This document shows positions 39,149 through 47,645 of a DNA stretch of 64,000 nucleotides, piece after piece. Numbering within the stretch: the stretch's first letter is position 1; the number at the start of each line of letters is the position of its first letter. The stretch spans positions 682,001 through 746,000 of the forward strand of contig NZ_PPCE01000009.1 in assembly GCF_002913715.1 (NCBI RefSeq). The letters run 5' to 3'. A program made the position numbers and the translations under genes. This DNA comes from Campylobacter concisus. Its GTDB lineage: Bacteria > Campylobacterota > Campylobacteria > Campylobacterales > Campylobacteraceae. The notes under the pieces were generated by a model, which was not told where the DNA came from, ran no database searches, and saw only the letters and a program-made list of their open reading frames with translations.

Positions 39149-39167
39149 AATTATGATAATTAATATT
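39149..39167 (+). promoter_or_regulatory. candidate Fur box before the TonB receptor gene
   Basis: The 19 bases AATTATGATAATTAATATT match the classical Fur consensus GATAATGATAATCATTATC at 14 positions. The site lies 62 bases before the receptor start codon, in the spacer shared with divergent argG. Iron repression of the receptor and esterase genes is inferred. Confidence 0.55.
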
Positions 39168-39228
39168 GTTTTAAAAGATACTTTGTTAAATTTCAAACTT
39201 TTTCAAATTAAATTTTAAAAGGATAGTC

Positions 39229-41328
39229 GTGAGAAAAACAAAATTTATTGCCATTTGCCTTAGTGTTTGTGTAGCAAATTCTCTCTATGCAGTAGAGAAA
39301 GAGAACAACGAAACTAAGCTAGATGGCGTCGTAGTAAGTGCCAGCGGCTTTTCGCAGCAGATCAAAGAAGCCCCTGCAAGCATCAGCGTGATAAGTGGCG
39401 ATGAGCTTACAAAAGATAGCTTTACCTCACTTCACTCAATCGCCCAAAAAGTGCCAGGCGTAAATGTCGTTGGTGGCGAGGACGGGGCAGCTAGTGGCAT
39501 CTCGATACGCGGCATGGAGAAGTCTCAAACGCTAGTTTTGATTGATGGCAAAAGAGTAAATTCAAGCAGTGCAAATCCAAAGGGCGGAGCAGGGGATATG
39601 AACTCAAATTTCATCCCGCCAGCTGAAGCGATCGAGCGTATAGAGGTCATCCGTGGGCCTATGAGCTCGCTTTATGGTAGCGATGCGGTTGGAGGCGTTA
39701 TAAATATCATTACCAAAAAGGACTTTTCAAAATTTAGCGGCAATGTCGGCATCTCAACCACGATAAACACTCATAAAGGTATAGGCGATGGCAGGCAAGG
39801 CGACTTTTATCTAAATTTACCTCTCTATAAAGACCTTTTTGCACTCCAGCTTTGGGGCTATAAAAAACTAAGAGATGAAGATGGTTACATCGGTGGTTAT
39901 CAAAAAAGTGATAAGAGAAATTTAAGTGCAAAACTTTGGATCACGCCAGATGAACATAATAAATTTTACATCCTTGGCTCAAACGAAAGGCATGATTATT
40001 CAAAAACGGTTGGCAAATCAGCCGATCCAAACCCAAGAAGAAGAGCATTGGATAATTATGACTATGAGAAAAAGAGCTACGGAGTAGGCTACCTTGGTGA
40101 ATTTGATAATCTAAATGCCGATATCAGCTACATTTATGATGAGACACAAAGAACGAGCCTTTTTGACAGCCTCATACCTGCAAAAGCTAAAAATCACAAC
40201 TTTAATTCAAAATTTACAACCTTTCTTGGTGCTCACGCACTAACTTTTGGCTATGACTTTAGCAAGCAAAATGTCGGCACGACCTTCATCGTCTCAAACG
40301 CCTCAAGGAATGGTCTTAAAAATCCAAAAAGCTACTCGATGAGTGAGCATGCGGGATTTATCGAGGATGAGTGGCAAATTTTAGATGAGAAGCTATTTTT
40401 AACGCTTGGCTCAAGACTCACGCACAACGAATTCTTTGGCAATCACCTCTCGCCAAGAGCCTACCTAGTCTATAATGCCACAGATACGCTAAGCTTAAAA
40501 GGCGGCGTAGCAACTGGCTATAAAACGCCAAATGTCAATCAAATCTCCCCAGAAGTAGGCACTATCCAAAATGCTTGGAAAATAGTTGATTTTGGTAACA
40601 AAGATCTAAAACCAGAAAAGAGCATGACTTATGAAGTTGGGGCATATTATGACAATCAGGCTGATTTTAGAGGCTCGGTAACGCTTTTTAGAAATGAGTT
40701 TAAAGACAAGATCCTAGACACCGACAACAGTAATGTAAATAAAATTCCAGCCTTTGGCACTTGCTCAGGTGCGCCAAGTGTTAATTGTCCTGGCTGGGGA
40801 ACTTACTTTAATATTGAAGGTGCGACCGTTTGGGGCGTGGAGCTAAGTGGCGACTACGACATCCTTTCAAATCTAAATCTAAGCTCAAACTATACCTATA
40901 ATAAGTCAAAGATAAAAACTGGCAACCCAACTATAAATACGCCAAGAGGCCCTATGAAATTTAGTGAGACAAATCTAGCCAGACTTGATGGTAAAAGCCT
41001 AACAGCAACGCCAGAGCACGCGCTTCACGTCATGCTTACATATAAGCCTGTAAAAAGCGTTAAGACATTTTTTGGCGCAAACTATGAGAGCAAGCTTACT
41101 AGCGTGAAATTTGGCCCTGGTAACAAAGTTAGTGAAAATGACAAAAATTTACTTACCTTTGATATAGGTGTCAGCTGGGATGCGAACAAGCACCTAACAC
41201 TTAGCCTAAATGCCTACAATATCTTTGATAAAGTAAGATACGATGAGGCGCTAGCAGACGACGGCAACTACTACTGGTATCCGCAGGAGGGCAGGAGATT
41301 TTGGTTTAAGGTCGCTGCAAAATGGTAA
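39229..41328 (+). CDS. TonB-dependent outer-membrane siderophore receptor
   Basis: A 699-residue receptor of the FepA/CirA/CfrA kind. It has a signal peptide (residues 1-21), a TonB-box-like DGVVVSASG near residue 31, and a plug domain with APASISVISGDEL and IERIEVIRGPMSSLYGSDAVGGVINIITKK. A long beta barrel ends in an aromatic-rich strand, FWFKVAAKW. Two cysteines (FGTCSGAPSVNCPG) suggest a loop disulfide. The start is GTG with AAAAGGATAGTC upstream. The downstream secreted esterase suggests catecholate trilactone siderophores such as enterobactin, by analogy with CfrA/CfrB and Cee in C. jejuni. Confidence 0.9.
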   Translation: MRKTKFIAICLSVCVANSLYAVEKENNETKLDGVVVSASGFSQQIKEAPASISVISGDELTKDSFTSLHSIAQKVPGVNVVGGEDGAASGISIRGMEKSQTLVLIDGKRVNSSSANPKGGAGDMNSNFIPPAEAIERIEVIRGPMSSLYGSDAVGGVINIITKKDFSKFSGNVGISTTINTHKGIGDGRQGDFYLNLPLYKDLFALQLWGYKKLRDEDGYIGGYQKSDKRNLSAKLWITPDEHNKFYILGSNERHDYSKTVGKSADPNPRRRALDNYDYEKKSYGVGYLGEFDNLNADISYIYDETQRTSLFDSLIPAKAKNHNFNSKFTTFLGAHALTFGYDFSKQNVGTTFIVSNASRNGLKNPKSYSMSEHAGFIEDEWQILDEKLFLTLGSRLTHNEFFGNHLSPRAYLVYNATDTLSLKGGVATGYKTPNVNQISPEVGTIQNAWKIVDFGNKDLKPEKSMTYEVGAYYDNQADFRGSVTLFRNEFKDKILDTDNSNVNKIPAFGTCSGAPSVNCPGWGTYFNIEGATVWGVELSGDYDILSNLNLSSNYTYNKSKIKTGNPTINTPRGPMKFSETNLARLDGKSLTATPEHALHVMLTYKPVKSVKTFFGANYESKLTSVKFGPGNKVSENDKNLLTFDIGVSWDANKHLTLSLNAYNIFDKVRYDEALADDGNYYWYPQEGRRFWFKVAAKW

Positions 41329-42149
41329 GAGCCTTTAAGTTTTTGCTTTTTACGCTTGGTATAACGCAGACTTTACATGCAGGACCTAGCCAAACACCTG
41401 AGCCACTTAGCCAAAAAGCTGCTAGCAAATTTGAAATTTCAACCTTTAAAATGAGTGCAAATGATAAAATTTATAAAATTTTTACAGCCAAGCTGAAAGG
41501 GCAAAATGAGTTTAAAAATGTGCTTTTCTTGCTTGATGCAAATGCCCAGTTTAACATACTTTTGAATGAATTTGATGGCAAGGCTGCCCCGCTAATAATA
41601 GGCATAGGATATGATAGTGACAAAAGCTATGAGGTGGAAAAACGCACAAGAGATCTCACGCCAAAAGCAAAGGGCGAGGAATTTGACAAAGGTGGCGGCG
41701 CAGATGCGTTTTACCACTTTTTAACTAAAAATTTAGTGCCGCTAATTGATGAGAAATTTAATGTGCAAGATCTCCCAAAAAGCCTTTATGGACACTCTTT
41801 TGGTGGTCTTTTTACGCTTTATGCCATGCTTAAAAATGAGGGCATCTTTTCAAATTTCTTTATCGCTTCGCCGTCTCTTTGGTGGGGTGAATCTGAAATT
41901 TTAAAGCAAAATGTGAGTGAGGATAAATTTAAAGAAAAATTAAAAGCTAAATTTGTCTTTCTTAGCGTTGGCGAGCTTGAAAAGAGAAAGGGCAAAACAG
42001 ACAAAGCTGGCACTTTAAAGGCGAGCGATCTAGCCCAAATTTTAAAGCAAAGTGGTGTAAATTCTCACTTTGAACTTTTTAAAAACGAAACGCATGGCAG
42101 CGTCATACCTCTAAATTTAAAAGAGCTTTTAAAATATCTAAAGGATTAA
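41322..42149 (+). CDS. periplasmic alpha/beta-hydrolase, probable siderophore esterase (IroE/Cee-like)
   Basis: A 275-residue secreted hydrolase of the Fes/IroE-like esterase family. It has a signal peptide (FKFLLFTLGITQTLHA). The nucleophile is the Ser of LYGHSFGGLFTLYAML, near residue 155, and the His is probably that of ETHGSVIP near the end. IGIGYDSDKSYEVEKRTRDLTP is typical of this family. It overlaps the receptor gene by 7 bases. I infer that it opens trilactone siderophores after import to the periplasm, releasing iron there. Confidence 0.85.
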   Translation: MVRAFKFLLFTLGITQTLHAGPSQTPEPLSQKAASKFEISTFKMSANDKIYKIFTAKLKGQNEFKNVLFLLDANAQFNILLNEFDGKAAPLIIGIGYDSDKSYEVEKRTRDLTPKAKGEEFDKGGGADAFYHFLTKNLVPLIDEKFNVQDLPKSLYGHSFGGLFTLYAMLKNEGIFSNFFIASPSLWWGESEILKQNVSEDKFKEKLKAKFVFLSVGELEKRKGKTDKAGTLKASDLAQILKQSGVNSHFELFKNETHGSVIPLNLKELLKYLKD

Positions 42150-42169
42150 AAATTTAAGGCTATTTTTGT

Positions 42170-42175
42170 TAAAAT
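42170..42175 (+). promoter_or_regulatory. extended -10 box directly before the S4 gene
   Basis: TAAAAT with TG upstream (TTTTTGTTAAAAT). The box ends 7 bases before the ATG at 42183, so transcription would begin at or within one or two bases of that ATG. No ribosome site lies between. Confidence 0.5.
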
Positions 42176-42182
42176 CCGCCGC

Positions 42183-42428
42183 ATGAGAGTAGATAAATTT
42201 TTAAACGTAGTAAATATCACCAAAAGGCGTGCCGTTAGCGAAGATATGTGCAAAAGCGGCGTTGTGAGCATCAACGGCGTGCAGGCAAAAGCGGCAAAAG
42301 ATGTTAAGGTTGGCGATGTGGTTAGCATCAAATTTCTAACGCGCGAGGTGAGATACGAGGTGCTAGCGATCCCAACTACAAAAAGCATACCAAAAAGCGC
42401 TCAAAGCAAATATGTAAAAGAGCTTTGA
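42183..42428 (+). CDS. S4-domain RNA-binding protein
   Basis: An 81-residue protein that is essentially one S4 RNA-binding domain: MRVDKFLNVVNITKRRAVSEDMCKSGVVSINGVQAKAAKDVKVGDVVSIKF in pieces typical of the HslR/RNA-binding S4 group. It probably binds structured rRNA or tRNA; the target is unknown. The bases before the ATG (CCGCCGC) hold no ribosome site, and a -10 box ends 7 bases upstream, which suggests a leaderless message. The stop overlaps the tsaE start (TGATG). Confidence 0.85.
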   Translation: MRVDKFLNVVNITKRRAVSEDMCKSGVVSINGVQAKAAKDVKVGDVVSIKFLTREVRYEVLAIPTTKSIPKSAQSKYVKEL

Positions 42429-42826
42429 TGGTTTTTGAGCTTTTAGAAAATGAGCTTGATGAGCTTGTGCGGGTGCTGCCAAAAAGTGGCGTGGTGCTGC
42501 TAAGCGGCGATCTGGCAAGTGGCAAAACTACGCTTGTAAAGGCGATCATCAAGGCTCATGGTATAGATGAGAGCGTGACGTCGCCTACGTTTTCTTTGAT
42601 GCAAATTTATGGTAAAGATATCTACCACTACGACATCTATCAGATCGGATTTGACGGGATGGTAAAAAACGGCCTTTTTGAAAATTTATTTGAAGAGGGG
42701 CTTCATCTAGTAGAGTGGGGCGATGAAAATTTAGAAAAAGCTCTAAAGAAAAATGGTGAGAGCTATACGTTAGTGAAAATTTCTCCTAGCAAAAATGGCA
42801 GAAAATACGAGGTTATAAGTGCATAA
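42428..42826 (+). CDS. tsaE: tRNA threonylcarbamoyladenosine biosynthesis ATPase TsaE
   Basis: ATPase that works with TsaD and TsaB in t6A37 formation. The 132 residues contain the P-loop SGDLASGKTTLVKAI, switch region VTSPTFSLMQIY, YHYDIYQI and the closing LVEWGDENLEKAL. t6A37 is the substrate of MtaB encoded at 4290-5528. I chose ATG 42428, forming TGATG with the previous stop, over the TTG one codon upstream. It overlaps lptB by 8 bases. Confidence 0.93.
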   Translation: MVFELLENELDELVRVLPKSGVVLLSGDLASGKTTLVKAIIKAHGIDESVTSPTFSLMQIYGKDIYHYDIYQIGFDGMVKNGLFENLFEEGLHLVEWGDENLEKALKKNGESYTLVKISPSKNGRKYEVISA

Positions 42827-43547
42827 ACTAGAAGTAAAAGATCTAAAAAAGACGATTAAGAAAACTGAGATCATAAAAGGCATATCTTTAGAGGTAAATA
42901 GCGGCGAAGTCGTAGGGCTTCTTGGGCCAAATGGTGCTGGAAAGACGACTACTTTTTATATGATCTGTGGGCTCATCTCACCAACTAGCGGAGATGTCTT
43001 TTTAAATGATGAAAAGATCACAAACGTCCCACTTCACAAAAGAGCACACCTTGGTATTGGCTATTTGCCGCAAGAATCAAGCATATTTAAAGAGCTAAGT
43101 GTTGAAGAAAATTTACTTCTTGGGGCTGAAATTTTAAATCAAAGTGAGGAAGAGATAGCAAAAAGAGTAAATGAGATGCTAAATATGCTAAATATCGAGC
43201 CTATCCGCCTAAGAAAGGGCGTTAGCCTAAGTGGCGGCGAGCGCAGACGCTGTGAGATCGCAAGAAGCCTCATCATAAAGCCAAAATTTTTGCTGCTTGA
43301 TGAGCCATTTGCAGGCGTCGATCCTATCGCAGTTAGCGATATCCAAAGCATCGTTAGAGACCTTAAAAAGCTAGGCATCGGCGTTTTGATAACTGACCAC
43401 AACGTCCGTGAGACGCTAGCCATTTGTGACAGAGCTTACGTCATCAAAGATGGCTCGCTGCTAGCAAGCGGCAGTGCGAGCGAAGTGGCAAACAATAAGC
43501 TCGTTAGAACGCACTATCTTGGCGAAGAATTTAAGCTACTTGAGTAG
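42819..43547 (+). CDS. lptB: LPS export ABC transporter ATPase LptB
   Basis: ATPase of the LptB2FG complex that extracts lipopolysaccharide from the inner membrane. The 242 residues show Walker A GPNGAGKTTTFYM, Q-loop YLPQESSIFKELSVEENLLLG, signature SLSGGERRRCEIARSL, Walker B FLLLDEPFAGVDP and the switch His in LITDHNVRE. The start is GTG inside the end of tsaE. rpoN follows with no spacer, a common arrangement lptB-rpoN. Confidence 0.95.
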   Translation: MHKLEVKDLKKTIKKTEIIKGISLEVNSGEVVGLLGPNGAGKTTTFYMICGLISPTSGDVFLNDEKITNVPLHKRAHLGIGYLPQESSIFKELSVEENLLLGAEILNQSEEEIAKRVNEMLNMLNIEPIRLRKGVSLSGGERRRCEIARSLIIKPKFLLLDEPFAGVDPIAVSDIQSIVRDLKKLGIGVLITDHNVRETLAICDRAYVIKDGSLLASGSASEVANNKLVRTHYLGEEFKLLE

Positions 43548-44801
43548 ATGATGCTAAGGCAAAAGCAAACTTTAGCGCCAAAGATCAAACTAAACCAAAC
43601 GCTAAGAAGCTGGCTTCCTATCCTTCAAAGCGGACTTGATGAGCTAAAAGAGACGCTTGAGCCTTTTATAAAAGACAATCCATTTGCCACGATCGAACAT
43701 AAAAATTTAGAAAAAAGCGAAAAAAAACGAAATTTTTTTGAGCAGGTTAGTAGAAATTCTGTTAGTGAGAGCATTGAGGCTTTAAGCATCTACAAAGAAA
43801 GCCTCTATGAAAAGCTCGTTAGCCAGATAAATCCACCACTTTTCCCCACGCAAAAGTCACAAGATATCGCATATAAGATTATCGAGTGCTTAGATGATGA
43901 GGGATATTTTTCCTATGATGATGAAATTTTTGCTGGTTTTAATGAGGACGAAGTGGAGCGGGTTAGGGCAAGATTTGCCTACCTTGAGCCCTGTGGCGTT
44001 GGCGCAAAGGATGTGAAAGAGAGCTTTTTGTTTCAGCTAAGTGAGGCAGAGGCAAGCGATGAGATCATAGAGTGCACAAGAAAGATCATCTTAAATTTTG
44101 AAAATATAGAAAAGCTTAGAAAGCTAAAATTTTACGACGACGCGCTAAAGATCATAAAAAAATTTAAAAATCCTCCGGCCATTGAATATCTTGAGGACGA
44201 AAAAGAGGCAGTGCCTGATATCTTCGTACTAAGCACAAGTAGTGGCATTAGCGTGCAGATAAATGATGATTATTATCCTGAAATTTTGGTTGATACCGAG
44301 GGATTAGACGAGAAAGAGGCCTTTGTAAGCTCACGCATAAAAGAGGCGAGCGAGCTCATAGACGCCCTTGAGATGAGAAAGGCAACGCTTTATAAGATAG
44401 GGCTCATGATAGTTGAGTATCAGTATGACTACTTCTTGGGTGGCGACATAAAGCCTATGAAGCTAAAAGACCTAGCAGATGAGCTTGGACGCAACCCTTC
44501 AACCATCTCAAGAGCGATCGCAAACAAATATCTAAGCTGCTCAAGAGGCACGGTCGCACTTAAAAATTTCTTTTCAACTGGCTTTGACGAGGAGATCTCA
44601 AACGCTGCAATAAAGGAATTTTTGCTAGAACTCATTAAAGGCGAAGATCACAAAAAGCCACTTTCTGATCTAAAAATCCAAGAGCTAATCCAAGCTAAAT
44701 TTAATATCCAAATCGTTCGCCGAACCATCACAAAATACCGCAAAATCCTAAATATCGGCAGCTCAAGCCAGCGAAAAAGAGTCTATCAGATAAACGGCTA
44801 G
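43548..44801 (+). CDS. rpoN: RNA polymerase sigma-54 factor
   Basis: Sigma-54, which in Campylobacter drives mid-class flagellar genes with FlgR. The 417 residues show the N-terminal activator-interacting region (MLRQKQTLAPKIKLNQTLRSWLPILQ), the core-binding region, the helix-turn-helix-like LKDLADELGRNPSTISRAIANKYLSC and the RpoN box VRRTITKYRKIL close to the C-terminus. It starts right after the lptB stop with two adjacent ATGs. The convergent gene ends on the very next base. Confidence 0.96.
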   Translation: MMLRQKQTLAPKIKLNQTLRSWLPILQSGLDELKETLEPFIKDNPFATIEHKNLEKSEKKRNFFEQVSRNSVSESIEALSIYKESLYEKLVSQINPPLFPTQKSQDIAYKIIECLDDEGYFSYDDEIFAGFNEDEVERVRARFAYLEPCGVGAKDVKESFLFQLSEAEASDEIIECTRKIILNFENIEKLRKLKFYDDALKIIKKFKNPPAIEYLEDEKEAVPDIFVLSTSSGISVQINDDYYPEILVDTEGLDEKEAFVSSRIKEASELIDALEMRKATLYKIGLMIVEYQYDYFLGGDIKPMKLKDLADELGRNPSTISRAIANKYLSCSRGTVALKNFFSTGFDEEISNAAIKEFLLELIKGEDHKKPLSDLKIQELIQAKFNIQIVRRTITKYRKILNIGSSSQRKRVYQING

Positions 44802-45545
44802 CTACCACTCATTTACAGCAAAAAGTATGGCCTTGCGCATCTGCGCAAAAAGCTCGCTACTAAGCTCTTCGTACTCTTTACCATGTTTTTTATATTGTGC
44901 CATGCCTGCTGCATCGTCGTTCCAAGAGCCCATACCACCAAAGACATCAGCCAAGCTTGCCGCAGCAAAAAGAGCTAAATTTTTCTTTGGCATAAGCGGT
45001 GCATTAAATATCTTTTGGTCATCATTGCTTGAAGATCTAAGTGATTTTAATGCCCTGCGAAAACACTCACCAAAATTCTCACACCCTATCTCATCTGCAA
45101 AGGCCGCTATCTTGGTAAGTATGGCCATAAAAGCCTCTGTGTTGTCGCTAAAATTTTCTAAATTTACATCTTTTTCAAAACCAAATTCTTTATATATTAT
45201 GTCCCAGCCTCTTTGATCTTTGTTGTATTTCCAGTAGGGCACGAAGCAGCTCATGTGCTCTTTAAAAATGCAGATGATCGATTTTGCGGTAGAGTTTGAA
45301 AAGCTAAGCAATAAACGTTCATCTGATGAGCCAGTTAAATTTGTAGCAAGTCTTACATCACTTAATCCAAGCTTTAATGCATGCTCAAACCACTCATTTA
45401 CGCCATTTGCCCTATGATCTGAGAGAAAGTGAAAATTTATACTATTTTCGTAGTTAGTGCCATTATACAGGATAGGAGAATTTGACTTTATGGCCTGCTT
45501 TGCGGCAACAATAATGGCGCATATATTAAACATTTCACCATTCAT
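44802..45545 (-). CDS. conserved-looking protein of unknown function
   Basis: I do not recognise this 247-residue soluble protein. It has no signal peptide or membrane segment. The N-terminal half alternates strands and helices (LLSFSNSTAKSIICIFKEHMSCFVPYWKYN), and the C-terminal half is helical with FADEIGCENFGECFRRALKSL and ALFAAASLADVFGGMGSWNDDAAG. GAGAG stands before the ATG. It follows the DnaJ-like gene by 38 bases, so the two may be co-transcribed. Confidence 0.65.
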   Translation of the reverse strand: MNGEMFNICAIIVAAKQAIKSNSPILYNGTNYENSINFHFLSDHRANGVNEWFEHALKLGLSDVRLATNLTGSSDERLLLSFSNSTAKSIICIFKEHMSCFVPYWKYNKDQRGWDIIYKEFGFEKDVNLENFSDNTEAFMAILTKIAAFADEIGCENFGECFRRALKSLRSSSNDDQKIFNAPLMPKKNLALFAAASLADVFGGMGSWNDDAAGMAQYKKHGKEYEELSSELFAQMRKAILFAVNEW

Positions 45546-45583
45546 TTTCGCTCTCTTTAATAGCCATTGTGGTAAGCCGTACT

Positions 45584-46414
45584 CTAGCCAACCATCACAA
45601 AATTTTCTTGATTTTTAAAGTATGGTTTTAGGCTCTCATAAGCAGATTGAATATTTTTAAATTTTTTTGCGTATTCTTCTTGTATGAGAGGATTTTTGTT
45701 GGCGTGCCTATCTGGGTGATAGATATTTACGAGTGAAAGATAGCTTTGTCTGATAGTTTCAAAGTCATCATCTTTTTTACAACCCAAAATCCCAAAATTT
45801 TCCTCAAGCAAATTTGCAAGCACAGAAAATCTGCTTACAAATTTAGATGAGCTTTTTATTTTTATACCTTGTTTAAAGGCTTTGTAGTCTTTTTCATCAT
45901 AGATAAAATTTACGCTAAATTTTGGATAGCTTCTTTTGTAGAGCAGTTTGTTTAATGTGTTTATGTCGTTGTCGTTTGAGATGGTGATGTTTAAAAAATC
46001 ATCATTTTTGCTAAAAGTAACATTACTTTTTACTAGACTCTCGCTGATGTAGCTAGCAAAGTCTCTGCAAAGTGCATCTTTTAGTTCAAATTTGACTTCA
46101 TTTTTTACAAAATTTACGTTTAGGCTAATGACTGGAGTTAGGGTATTTTTTTGAACAAAGCCAAGCTTTATGGTTTTATAGTTTGCAAAACGAATATCGA
46201 GCTTATCATCACTTTGCTTTTCATAAAGTTTTTTTATAAATTTTAAAAAGCACTTGCGTTGCGGGATTTCGCTCTCTTCATAAAACGAAATAACCTTATT
46301 TTTATTAGATAAAATTTTTGTAAAATTTCTGCTTATCATATCTCTAAGCTCACGAAACAAAGTGTCATTATCAGTTAAAATGCTTAGAGATTCTAATGTT
46401 TGCGTAACTTTCAT
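45584..46414 (-). CDS. DnaJ-like protein with C-terminal J domain
   Basis: A 276-residue protein whose last ~65 residues form a J domain with the HPD tripeptide (FETIRQSYLSLVNIYHPDRHANKN ... KKFKNIQSAYESLKPYF). The J domain should recruit DnaK. The first ~200 residues have no family I know; they are soluble with mixed strands (VISLNVNFVKNEVKFELKDALC). The zinc and substrate domains of true DnaJ are absent, so this is a specialised co-chaperone. Confidence 0.8.
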   Translation of the reverse strand: MKVTQTLESLSILTDNDTLFRELRDMISRNFTKILSNKNKVISFYEESEIPQRKCFLKFIKKLYEKQSDDKLDIRFANYKTIKLGFVQKNTLTPVISLNVNFVKNEVKFELKDALCRDFASYISESLVKSNVTFSKNDDFLNITISNDNDINTLNKLLYKRSYPKFSVNFIYDEKDYKAFKQGIKIKSSSKFVSRFSVLANLLEENFGILGCKKDDDFETIRQSYLSLVNIYHPDRHANKNPLIQEEYAKKFKNIQSAYESLKPYFKNQENFVMVG

Positions 46415-46464
46415 TGCCTACTCCACATAAAATATTACATGTTTTAGCAATAAGCATTCCAAAT

Positions 46465-46650
46465 TTATATTTTTCTTATATCTTGGCCTTTAATGTACTC
46501 TGCAAATTCGTTTTTTAGTTTATTCTCTTTATACGAGATCGCCTCTTCTTTTGTATGAGAAACGGCTTCTTTTTGAGTTTTTTTGACCTCACCTTGTTCT
46601 TTAGTAAGTTCTTTTTTTATCTCTTTTAAACTATCGAAAAAATCATTCAT
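46465..46650 (-). CDS. small charged helical protein of unknown function
   Basis: A 61-residue protein, rich in Lys and Glu and almost certainly helical (FDSLKEIKKELTKEQGEVKKTQKEAV). AAGGAG lies 7 bases before the ATG, which is the main reason to accept it. It ends 50 bases before the DnaJ-like gene and lies in the same direction. No function is evident. Confidence 0.6.
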   Translation of the reverse strand: MNDFFDSLKEIKKELTKEQGEVKKTQKEAVSHTKEEAISYKENKLKNEFAEYIKGQDIRKI

Positions 46651-46735
46651 TTTTACTCCTTTTATTTTTATCGGATTTTACTAAAACAGTTATAAAATTA
46701 AAATGAATACAATTTTTCTTTAAGGAAAGTTTGGC

Positions 46736-46741
46736 TAATAT
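46736..46741 (+). promoter_or_regulatory. putative -10 box of tRNA-Arg
   Basis: TAATAT lies 19 bases before the tRNA-Arg gene in an AT-rich spacer. No -35 box is clear. Confidence 0.35.
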
Positions 46742-46760
46742 CTCGACTTAACTTTCTTGT

Positions 46761-46837
46761 GCGCTCGTAGCTCAGCTGGATAGAGCATTTGATTGCGGTT
46801 CAAAAGGTCAGAGATTCGAATTCTCTCGGGCGCACCA
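46761..46837 (+). tRNA. tRNA-Arg (anticodon GCG)
   Basis: A complete 77-base cloverleaf. The acceptor GCGCTCG pairs with CGGGCGC with one T-G pair, the D arm is GCTC/GAGC, and the anticodon stem TTTGA/TCAAA holds loop TTGCGGT, giving anticodon GCG. The T arm is AGAGA/TCTCT around TTCGAAT, and CCA is encoded. It should read CGC and CGU. A GCG anticodon is less usual than ACG in bacteria. Confidence 0.95.
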
Positions 46838-46910
46838 TCTTTTTAATTCTTAATGACAAAACTTCATAATTTTTATAGTAAAATAAGCAAAAAAATTAAA
46901 AGAGAAAAAA

Positions 46911-47645
46911 ATGGATTTTCAAAATATTCAAAAACAAATTTCGGTACTAAAAGAAAGTTTGACAGCACTAGAACAAAATAGTGAACACGAGATCGGCTTG
47001 GCAGTTGGAGTTGTTGAGTTTAATAAAAATGCTGATGAACTTAAAAAAAAACTTACAAATTTAAAAGGTGAAAGCGATTTTTTTAAAAGTGTCTTTAATA
47101 CAGAGGATTATTATGAAAACATTAGTACTTATTTGGAGCAGATAAAGAGAAGCTTAAACTATAAAATTGAGAAAAACGGTGTGAGCTTTAAGGCAAATGA
47201 AAATTTACAAGAGAGCTATGTCGCCATTTTAAATATAATAGAAATTTTAGTAGCAGAGTATCAAATACAAAATAAAAATAAAGCGAAAAATCTCTTTTCT
47301 AGGACAACAGATACTACTCAAATAAAATCACTACTTGAAGAGCTAAATACTCTACAAGAGCGCATACATAATGTTTTGCATATTCATTCTAGGATAGTTT
47401 CAAATGTTATTTTGCAAAATTTTAAGATAATTTATACGTTCTTTTATAATTGTATTAAGGCTGCAAAGCAACGCAAAGATGAGCTTTTGCTAGTGGAGAT
47501 CGCGGGTATAACTGATAAGATAATAACTATGATAAAACCAGTCTTTAGTGCAAAAATTTTAAATACAAATGAGCTTATTTATCATTACTTAATCTTTGAG
47601 CTAAAAGAACTAAAAGCTTGTGCGATAGGTGAGGAGCTAGTTTAA
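46911..47645 (+). CDS. coiled-coil-rich cytoplasmic protein of unknown function
   Basis: A 244-residue soluble, mainly helical protein. The first ~90 residues have heptad-like repeats (QKQISVLKESLTALEQN, NADELKKKLTNLKGES). It has no signal peptide or catalytic motif, and I do not recognise a family. AAAAGAG stands upstream of the ATG, and TAAAAT near 46880 may be a -10. Its last 9 bases overlap the end of convergent murG. Confidence 0.65.
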   Translation: MDFQNIQKQISVLKESLTALEQNSEHEIGLAVGVVEFNKNADELKKKLTNLKGESDFFKSVFNTEDYYENISTYLEQIKRSLNYKIEKNGVSFKANENLQESYVAILNIIEILVAEYQIQNKNKAKNLFSRTTDTTQIKSLLEELNTLQERIHNVLHIHSRIVSNVILQNFKIIYTFFYNCIKAAKQRKDELLLVEIAGITDKIITMIKPVFSAKILNTNELIYHYLIFELKELKACAIGEELV

